From: Tepidiforma flava
GTDB taxonomy: Bacteria; Chloroflexota; Dehalococcoidia; Tepidiformales; Tepidiformaceae
DNA length: 64,000 bases
Assembly: GCF_027594505.1 (NCBI RefSeq)
Contig: NZ_CP115149.1
Span: 434,001-498,000 of the forward strand
Reading direction: 5' to 3'
Shown here piece after piece: positions 57,702-64,000 of the stretch; within the stretch, counting starts at the first letter, position 1, and every line of letters starts with the position of its first letter. The position numbers and the translations under genes were made by a program. The notes under the pieces are model-generated. The model worked only from the letters and a program-made list of their open reading frames with translations, had not been told where the DNA came from and made no database searches.

Positions 57702-58352
57702 TCAGGGCAGCGGGGCGGCTTCGAGCGCCGCCGTCACCTGCGCGTCGGTCACGTGGGGGAAGCTGCGATACCAGAGGCCGACGGCGTAGAAGGGGTCGGG
57801 GGTCCGGAGGGCGAGGCATTCGATCGCCGGGTAGCGGGCCGCGAGCTCGCCGCAGGCGCCGGGCGGGGCGACCGGGACCGCGACGACGACGCGGGCCGCC
57901 CCGAGCGCCTGCACAGCTTCGATGGCGGCGCGCATGGAGGCGCCCGTCGCGAGGCCATCATCGACGAGGACGGCAGTCCGGCCGCGGAGGTCGAGGGCGG
58001 GGCGCCCGGCGCGGTAGGCGGCTTCGCGGCGTTCGAGTTCGGCCTGTTCGTCGCGGGCGACGGCATCCATTTGCGCCGGGGTGAGCTGGAGCTCGGCCAC
58101 GACATCGGGATTGAGGACGCGGACGCCGCGGGCGATGGCGCCGAAGGCGAGCTCGGGCTGGCCGGGGACGCCGAGTTTGCGGACGACGAGGACGTCGAGC
58201 GGGAGGCCGAGCGCGCGGGCGGCCTCGGCGGCGACGATCACGCCGCCGCGGGCGAGGCCGAGGACGACGGCATCCGGCGGGAGGCCGAGACGGCGGAGGG
58301 CTTCCCCGAGGGCGCGGCCCGCCTCGCGGCGGTCGGCGAAGCGTTCAGCCAT
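57702..58352 (-). CDS. Phosphoribosyltransferase-domain protein
   Basis: 216 residues with the PRPP-binding loop TAVLVDDGLATGASMRAAI and an N-terminal VVLGLARGGVIVAAEAARAL. This is the predicted-phosphoribosyltransferase type often found beside hydrolases, not a purine salvage enzyme with a known substrate. ATG is six bases from a CACACT sequence. Confidence 0.88.
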   Translation of the reverse strand: MAERFADRREAGRALGEALRRLGLPPDAVVLGLARGGVIVAAEAARALGLPLDVLVVRKLGVPGQPELAFGAIARGVRVLNPDVVAELQLTPAQMDAVARDEQAELERREAAYRAGRPALDLRGRTAVLVDDGLATGASMRAAIEAVQALGAARVVVAVPVAPPGACGELAARYPAIECLALRTPDPFYAVGLWYRSFPHVTDAQVTAALEAAPLP

Positions 58353-58428
58353 GGGGGGAGTGTGCGCGGGGACGGCGGGGCCGTCGAGGTGCGAAGGGCG
58401 CGGCTTTGGCGGGCCGGGCGGGCCGGGA

Positions 58429-58644
58429 TTAGTCGGCGAGGACGCCCTTCGCGGCGAGGCGGGCGCGGAGTTCGTCGAGCGTAGGAATTGGCTTGCCGTC
58501 GAGGCTGTCGATGGCGTCGATCACGTCGTCGGAGAAGTCGCCGGTGAACGCGATTTCGAGGAGGTCGGAGCGGTCGGGCTGGAGGCCCTGTTCGAAGAGC
58601 GGGCCGGCGAGGCGGACGATATCGTTCCAGGATGCTGCGGGCAC
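58429..58644 (-). CDS. Small hypothetical protein (71 aa), downstream of nuoB
   Basis: Acidic helical protein (WNDIVRLAGPLFEQGLQPDR, then DVIDAIDSLDGKPIPTLDEL). GTG start with GGAG upstream; 64 bases after nuoB on the same strand. No family recognised. Confidence 0.6.
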   Translation of the reverse strand: MPAASWNDIVRLAGPLFEQGLQPDRSDLLEIAFTGDFSDDVIDAIDSLDGKPIPTLDELRARLAAKGVLAD

Positions 58645-58708
58645 GGGCGATCTCCGGGTGGTGCTGGGACCGCGTGGGGAGCCACCCGGTCGATGCAGGG
58701 CGGACGGG

Positions 58709-59374
58709 TCAGCGGCCGCCGAAGGCGTCGCCTTCGAGCGGGCGGTCGTAGTCGATGTAGGGCGGCCAGAGGGATTCGAGCTCTTTGCGGATGGGATCGC
58801 CTTCGGGGAGGTAGCGCTGGAACTGGGGTTCGACGTCGCGGCGGACCCAGCCTTTGCCGATGGTGTCCTTCTTGATCTTGTCCTGGAGGAGCATGAGCCC
58901 GGTCAGGAGGGATTCGGGGCGGGGCGGGCAGCCCGGGACGTAGACGTCGACCGGCAGGAGGGTGTTGACGCCGGGGGTGACGCTGTAGGCATAGGCGAAG
59001 GGGCCGCCCATGATGGCGCAGCCGCCCATGGCGAGGGCCCACTTGGGCTCGGGCATCTGGAGCCAGATGCGGCGGACGGCGGGCGCCATCTTCCAGGTCA
59101 CGGTGCCGGGCACGATGAGGAGGTCGGCCTGGCGGGGCGAAGCGCGGAAGATCTCGGCGCCGAAGCGCGCGATGTCGTACCGCGGCGCGGCGGTGGCGAT
59201 CATCTCCATGGCGCAGCAGGCGAGGCCGAACATGCAGGGCCAGAGCGAGGAGCTGCGGGCCCAGTTGAGCACCTGGTCGACGCTGGTGACGAGGATGTTC
59301 TGCTGGACTTCCTGCTCGACGTCGCTCTCAGTGCGCAGGGGCAGGGGCTGGTAGACCTTGTTCGGCTGTGCCAT
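58709..59374 (-). CDS. nuoB: NADH-quinone oxidoreductase subunit B (NuoB)
   Basis: 221-residue complex I subunit that carries the N2 iron-sulfur cluster at the quinone site. Cysteine ligands are in [18 protein letters not shown] and VPGCPPRPE. The other nuo genes are not adjacent, so this is an isolated copy in the window. ATG is nine bases from TAGACT. Confidence 0.96.
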   Translation of the reverse strand: MAQPNKVYQPLPLRTESDVEQEVQQNILVTSVDQVLNWARSSSLWPCMFGLACCAMEMIATAAPRYDIARFGAEIFRASPRQADLLIVPGTVTWKMAPAVRRIWLQMPEPKWALAMGGCAIMGGPFAYAYSVTPGVNTLLPVDVYVPGCPPRPESLLTGLMLLQDKIKKDTIGKGWVRRDVEPQFQRYLPEGDPIRKELESLWPPYIDYDRPLEGDAFGGR

Positions 59375-59432
59375 CGCTCGTGCAGTCTATCACAAAGGGG
59401 GCGGGCCCCGCGCGGGCGGGCGCGCCGGTCAG

Positions 59433-59633
59433 CTAGCGGCGGATGAAGGACTGGCCGTCGTTGATCGGCTCGTCGATGAAGATGTCGCCGTTGCGGATTT
59501 TGATGTTGTAGCCGCAGTCGGGATTGGTGCAGACCCACGCCTTGAAGTGGATGGGCGCACCCTGGCTGCCGAAATCGGAGAAGGGGACGAGGTCCCCATA
59601 GTCACATTTGCGGCATTTCGGAAACTGATACAT
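59433..59633 (-). CDS. Small zinc-ribbon protein (66 aa)
   Basis: Two Cys pairs (KCRKCDYG and CTNPDCGY) form a zinc ribbon. Ends GQSFIRR. GGGAGGA precedes the ATG. Style is common in Chloroflexota/Dehalococcoidia hypothetical proteins; function unknown. Confidence 0.75.
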   Translation of the reverse strand: MYQFPKCRKCDYGDLVPFSDFGSQGAPIHFKAWVCTNPDCGYNIKIRNGDIFIDEPINDGQSFIRR

Positions 59634-59705
59634 CCCGTTCCTCCCCCAAAGTCGGGGATACTATGGCACGGCTGTCGGAAGGAGCAAGAGGGCGTGGATG
59701 GGGAA

Positions 59706-59718
59706 GGTTGGAGGTTGG
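59706..59718 (+). repeat. GGTTGGAGGTTGG repeat unit (period 7)
   Basis: Same heptamer repeat as 4450-4474 in reverse complement, again in a promoter-side gap (59634-59773) with G-rich flanks. Confidence 0.6.
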
Positions 59719-59773
59719 GCGGGGGTCGTTGGTACCATGCGGGCTTTGGGATTTGGGAACTGGAGAGGCCTGA

Positions 59774-60679
59774 ATGTCTGCTACTGCAGTCACGGTCCGG
59801 GTGCCGGCGACGAGCGCGAACCTCGGCGCGGGGTTCGATTGCCTCGGGCTGGCGCTCGACATGTTCGCTTCGGTGACGGTGACGTTTTGCGAGGCGGAGC
59901 AGCCGCCGACGGAGGACGTGGGCGAGAAGATGGTGATCTCGGCGGTCCGGCACGCGTACCAGCGGCTGGGGAAGCCGATGCCGGGGGTGCGGGCGCGCTA
60001 CCAGGTGGCGATTCCCCTCGGGCGGGGGCTGGGCGCGAGCGCGGTGGCGCGGGTCGCGGGACTGCTGGCGGTGAACGAGTTCGAACGGCAGCCGTTCGAC
60101 GAGCAGGCGCTGCTGGACATGGCGAGCGAACTCGAGGGGCACGGCGATAACGCGTGCCCGGCGCTGTTCGGCGGGCTGCAGGTGTGTGTGCAGGGCGCGG
60201 ACGGGCATTACGTGCGGGCGGCGGCGCGGTTCCCGGCGGACGCGCACATCGCGCTGCTCATCCCGGACCATTCGATGCCGACGAAGGAGGCGCGGAAGGC
60301 GCTCCCGGACGTGTATTCGAAGGCGGACACGGTGCACAACATCGGGCGGGCGGCGCTGTTCGTCGCGGCGATGGCGTCGGGCCGGCTGGAGCTGCTGGCG
60401 GAGGCGACGGACGACCGGGTGCACCAGCGGCAGCGGGCCTCGCTCTTTCCGCCGCTGTTCGACATCTTCGCGGCGGCGCGCGCGGCGGGCGCGTATGCGG
60501 CGTGGCTGAGCGGGGCCGGCAGCTCGGTGGCGGCGATCTGCCCGGAGGAGCCGGCGCGCGCGGTGGCGAACGCGATGCTCGCGACGGCGAAGGCCGCGGG
60601 TTACGACGGCAGGGCGCTGGTGACGCGGATCGCCAGGGAGGGCGCGACCGTGTCGCGCGTGGAGCTCGTCGAGGCGTGA
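59774..60679 (+). CDS. thrB: Homoserine kinase
   Basis: 301-residue GHMP kinase phosphorylating homoserine for threonine synthesis. VRVPATSANLGAGFDCLGLAL at the start, ATP loop IPLGRGLGASAV and the C-terminal AWLSGAGSSVAAI. GGAGAGG precedes the ATG. Coupled to the acetyltransferase gene (TGATG). thrA/thrC are not nearby. Confidence 0.95.
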   Translation: MSATAVTVRVPATSANLGAGFDCLGLALDMFASVTVTFCEAEQPPTEDVGEKMVISAVRHAYQRLGKPMPGVRARYQVAIPLGRGLGASAVARVAGLLAVNEFERQPFDEQALLDMASELEGHGDNACPALFGGLQVCVQGADGHYVRAAARFPADAHIALLIPDHSMPTKEARKALPDVYSKADTVHNIGRAALFVAAMASGRLELLAEATDDRVHQRQRASLFPPLFDIFAAARAAGAYAAWLSGAGSSVAAICPEEPARAVANAMLATAKAAGYDGRALVTRIAREGATVSRVELVEA

Positions 60680-61170
60680 TGCGCATCCGGTGGGCCGGGC
60701 CGGGCGACCTGGGCGTGATCATCGAGCTCATCCGCGCGCTCGCGGAGTATGAGCGGGAGCCAGAAGCGGTGCGGCTGGTGCCGGAGGTGCTGGCCGGGCA
60801 CCTGTTCGGCGAGCGGCCGTACGCGGAGGTGCTGCTGGCAGAGGATGCGGAGGGCGTGCAGGGGTTCGCGCTGTTCTTCCACACCTTCAGCACGTGGGAA
60901 GGACGGCCCGGCATCTGGCTGGAGGACCTGTTCGTGCGGCCCGCGGCGCGGGGCAAGGGGTACGGGCGGGCGCTGCTGGCGCGGCTGGCAGCGCTGGCGC
61001 TGGAGCGGGGCTGCGCCCGGCTGGAGTGGGCGGTGCTCGACTGGAACGAGCCGGCGATCGGGTTCTACCGGGCGCTGGGGGCCATGCCGATGGATGAATG
61101 GACGACCTACCGGCTCACGGGCGAGGCGCTGGCGCGGCTCGGGGATGAGGGGCGGCGGGCCGGCGGATGA
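60679..61170 (+). CDS. GNAT-family N-acetyltransferase
   Basis: 163 residues with the acetyl-CoA motif LEDLFVRPAARGKGYGRALL and DWNEPAIGFYRALGAMPMDEW, closest to diamine (spermidine)-type acetyltransferases. Translationally coupled to thrB; substrate not assigned. Confidence 0.9.
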   Translation: MRIRWAGPGDLGVIIELIRALAEYEREPEAVRLVPEVLAGHLFGERPYAEVLLAEDAEGVQGFALFFHTFSTWEGRPGIWLEDLFVRPAARGKGYGRALLARLAALALERGCARLEWAVLDWNEPAIGFYRALGAMPMDEWTTYRLTGEALARLGDEGRRAGG

Positions 61171-61227
61171 GGGATTTTGCTGAGTGACTGGCGCATCAAA
61201 GGTTGATTTGGTGGCGTGACACGGTGG

Positions 61228-61233
61228 TATAGT
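61228..61233 (+). promoter_or_regulatory. Candidate -10 of the PP2C-like gene
   Basis: TATAGT with TTGATT at 61203-61208, a long 19-base spacer, in the 158-base gap after the GNAT gene. Confidence 0.45.
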
Positions 61234-61328
61234 GGCCGACGGTGCCGGCGGGGTCCTGGCAGTGCTGCTGCCGGGGGCATCGTGACGCTTCCCCGTGACC
61301 AACACTGCGAGCTGGAGGACGGTCGCCC

Positions 61329-63780
61329 TTGACCGAGCCACTCCAGGTTGGCCAGTTCGCGATCGTGGATCACGAACCGGTCGACCGGGGGCCGAACGCC
61401 GGGACGTTCCACGGCAGGGGCCCCGCCGACGACCGCGTGGAACTGTTCATCGTGGCCGAGGGGACGACGCCCGCGGGCGAGGCCTTTGCCGGCCACGTCG
61501 TCTCGGCGATGGGGCAGGCGCTGGCCGGGCTCGATATGAGCTTGACGGGCATCCTGCGGCGGCTGTTCGCCGAGGCGGAGCGGGTCGTCCTGGACTGGAA
61601 CCGGAAGAGCATCGCGCAGCACCGGGTGGCGCTGGGCATCAGCTGCTCTCGCGCGGCGGGGCGGGCAGGTGGTGCTGGGGCAGGCGGGGCCGGCGGCGGC
61701 GGTCGCGGTGCATGGCGGCCGCTCCGAAGTGCTCCGGCCTGATCCGCCGTTCGACCAGCCGATTGGGAGCGGCCGCGGACCGGGGCCGCTGCTGCGGCGG
61801 CTGGCTTTCGAACCGGGCGACCGGGTGGTGCTGCTGTCCACGCCCGCGCTCGCCGAGGTCGAGGAGGAGGTGCTGCGCGGCATCGCCGGGCTGCCGCTGG
61901 AAGAGGTCCTGCCGGACCTGTACCGGCGGGTGCAGCATCTCCGGCACGAGACGGTGCTCCTCGCTGCGCTGCCCGGCCGCCGGGAGGACCGGCCGGCCGC
62001 GGAGCCCGCGGGCGGCGAGACCGCCGAGACGGTCATCGACGCGACCCCGGGGGGCAGCGGGAGCGGCGAGGGGAGCCACGACGACCGGCAGTACCAGCCG
62101 AGCCTCTTCGTGGAGGATGACCGCCAGAACGAGCTGGTGCGCGCGCGGCGTGCGCTGGAAGCGGCGGCGCCGCGGCCTCTGCCGGTGCGGACCGGGGCGG
62201 CTGCGGCGGAGGAGGAGCAGGCCGAGGTGCCGCTGGCGCTGGCGGCCGGGGAGCGGCGGGCGCGCCTCGCCCGGGTAGTGGCAGAGAGCCGCGACCGCGC
62301 GGATCGCGCGCGGGCGGCGCTGGGCGACGCCGGCGCTGCGGCCGCCCGGCCGGCGTGGGGGAACGCGGCCGCGACAACCAGCGGCACGCCGCCTGCGCCG
62401 CGGCGGAACCCGCGGGCGCAGAGCTTCACGCGGAGCCTCGCACCGCCCGAGACGCCGAAACCGGGCCCCTCGGCGGAGGCGCGCGACCTGCCGCTGGTCG
62501 ATGAACTCGCGGCGGAGCGGCGCGCGCGGCCGGCAGGCGGGGCGGTCTCCGAGCAGTCGGTGGCGCGCGAGGCCGGGTTGGCGCCGGGCAGCGGGACGCT
62601 CGTGCGCGTGCGGTCGTCGATGGGCGGCCGATGGCGCGGCAGCGGGTCGCTCGACCGGGCGCGGCTGGGGGGCTACACCCTGCCGCCGACGTGGGCGGTG
62701 ATCATGGCGGGGCTCGCGGTCCTGCTGGTGCTGGTCGGCATCATGACCGTTCCCTCCATGCTGGAGGCCGACCGCGGCGCGGAGTACAGCAACCTGTTGA
62801 ACGGCGCGGCGCAGAAGCTGGCGGTGGCGCGCGTGGTGGAGGACCCGGCGCAGCGGCGGGCGGCGCTGGTGGAGGCGCAGGCGCTGCTGCTGAAGGCGCG
62901 GGAGCTGCAGACGGGCGACCCGCAGGCGGAAACGCTCTTCAACGAGGTGGCCGGGGCGCTGAACGAGATGGACCGGGTCCGGGAGCCGGCGGCGGTCGAG
63001 ACGATCACATCGCTGGAGCGGTTCGGCGAGCGGCCGGTGGCGCCCTCGCGGATGGTTGCTGGCCCCGACCACGTGTACCTGCTGGATGCCGCCACGCCGC
63101 AGGTCATCGAAGTGTCGCTGGCGGACGGCTCCGCGCGGGCGGTGTACGCGGAGGACGCGGGGGCGAAGCGGGGGCGGCCAATCGCGATTGCGCAGCTGGA
63201 CGCGAACGACCGGGGTGTGCCGGCGCTGCTCATCATGGACCACGAGAACCGGCTCTGGGCGTGGGAGAACGGCCAGCTGACGGCGCTCGCCTTCAACGCA
63301 CCCTCGGGGCTGGCGGTGACGGATATCGCGGTGCGCGGCCGCGACCTCTACGTGCTGGACGCATCGCACAAGACGGTGTACCGGTTCGCGCAGGAGCGGG
63401 ACGGCTTCCCGAACCCGCCGGTGAAGGCGCTCGAAACGGGCGACCTCGCCAATGCGCGCCGGCTGTTCGTGGATATGGAGATCCTGACGGCGGACGCGGA
63501 CGGCACGCTGCACCGGTTCATCGGCGGCGGCGTGGCGCTGACGCTGTCGCAGGCGGGCATCGACCGGAAGCTGGTCGCACCGGAGACGCCGCAGGCGCTG
63601 ACGGACTCGGAGGTCGCAGTGCTCGACCCGGCGAACAACCGGGTGGTGGTGTTCCTGCGCGACGGGGCGTTCGAGCGGCAGTACCGGCACCCGGATTTCG
63701 CGGGGGCGCGGGCGTTCACGGTGCGCGGCGGCGAGGCGTACATCCTGAGTGGGGCTGCCCTGCGGCGCATCACCTGGTAG
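61329..63780 (+). CDS. PP2C-like domain protein with transmembrane helix and extracellular beta-propeller-like domain (one frameshift)
   Basis: About 816 residues when corrected. The N-terminal ~210 residues have a PP2C-like beta sandwich pattern (VELFIVAEGTTPAGEAFAGHV, QVVLGQAGPAAAVAVHGG, FEPGDRVVLLST) but without the metal-binding Asp motifs, so probably no phosphatase activity. A disordered Ala/Arg segment follows, then one membrane helix at about residues 455-472 (WAVIMAGLAVLLVLVGIM), a helical hairpin and a repeat-rich exterior (VYLLDAATPQVIEVSL, LYVLDASHKTVYRFAQ). Frame breaks near 61647 (extra base in tgctctcg). TTG start after GGAGG. Confidence 0.75.
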
Positions 63781-63867
63781 GACTGGCAGGAAAGGGCAAA
63801 GGTCCGGGAGAGATGGTCCGGATGGACTGGTGACGGGCCAATTCCGGCATGGCATACTCTTCCTGCA

Positions 63868-64000
63868 GTGCAGGAGACCAGTTTCGCTGGAATGGGAGAA
63901 TTGACAGGTTCGCAGCGGCCGGAACCCCGCGCAACGGCCCGCGGGCTTCGCCGGTGGGTCTACGTGGGGCTGGGGAGCCTGCTGGTCGGCATCGGCATCC
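63868..64000 (+). CDS. DUF454 (YbaN-like) inner-membrane protein, 5' part
   Basis: Runs off the window. After a short basic/disordered start (QRPEPRATARGLRR) the segment WVYVGLGSLLVGIGI matches the first helix of DUF454/YbaN proteins. GTG at 63868 lies nine bases after CATACT; an ATG at 63892 is an alternative. Function unknown. Confidence 0.6.
   Translation, partial: MQETSFAGMGELTGSQRPEPRATARGLRRWVYVGLGSLLVGIGI

Noticed and set aside
61220-61235. tRNA-like string GTGGTATAGTGG
   Set aside because: Resembles a D-arm but no acceptor stem, anticodon arm or T arm can be built around it; better read as a promoter -10.

Overview
The window is a very GC-rich bacterial chromosome segment packed with short-gapped or overlapping genes. 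Gene content (MreBCD-PBP2-RodA cell wall operon, lipobox lipoproteins, a sortase, LysM protein, flagellar filament genes, no outer-membrane genes seen) and the style of several secreted and PP2C-like proteins suggest a monoderm, flagellated member of the Chloroflexota, perhaps near Tepidiforma. This placement is inference from protein style, not from a marker gene. Nearly all genes look like core chromosome; no transposase, integrase, phage, CRISPR, rRNA or tRNA gene was found.

Layout. 1-4.3 kb: sugar-nucleotide dehydrogenase end, GT4 glycosyltransferase, a non-canonical pyruvate kinase and a YhdH/AcuI reductase, all interrupted by single-base frameshifts. 4.5-8.5 kb: an epoxide-hydrolase-like enzyme and a tandem duplication of an undescribed two-gene cassette (membrane-anchored protein + secreted cysteine-rich protein) under a promoter whose spacer contains a run of nine C. 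8.7-16.8 kb: uvrA, an ArsB/NhaD-type transporter, a RibD-C reductase, a DUF2905 protein and the histidine genes hisI-hisF-hisA-hisH. 16.8-24.5 kb: ligA and the rod-shape operon mreB-mreC-mreD-mrdA-rodA. 24.5-31.6 kb: radA, a polytopic membrane glycosyltransferase-like protein, recG, degV, rpe. 31.8-42 kb: late flagellar block with three flagellins, flaG, fliD, fliS, a fliT-like gene, a sortase, flgM and a degenerate response regulator. 42-51 kb: peptide-type ABC solute-binding lipoprotein, pterin dehydratase, four-cluster ferredoxin, a Panacea/PemK-like toxin-antitoxin islet bounded by 40-bp direct repeats, hydrolase, DUF402, Rdx protein, nitroreductase and two CoA-transferases. 51-64 kb: LysM lipoprotein, M28 peptidase, SGNH hydrolase, hicBA, uvrC, M14-like lipoprotein, phosphoribosyltransferase, nuoB, thrB, GNAT, a PP2C-like/propeller membrane protein and the start of a DUF454 gene.

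How it works together. Rod elongation (mre operon), DNA repair (uvrA, uvrC, ligA, radA, recG), histidine synthesis and motility are complete or near-complete local modules. FlgM and sigma-28-like elements upstream of flagellins 2 and 3 point to classical late-class flagellar control; a shared GTTCGYCACCGG-type motif links the sortase gene to the same regulation.

Two window-wide patterns matter for reading the annotation. First, at least eleven genes or gene positions carry one-base frameshifts, mostly in G/C runs, and every one is restored to family length by a one-base correction, so most are probably sequence errors rather than dead genes. Second, about a dozen genes have a -10-like hexamer only 6-9 bases before the start codon, which implies leaderless mRNAs.
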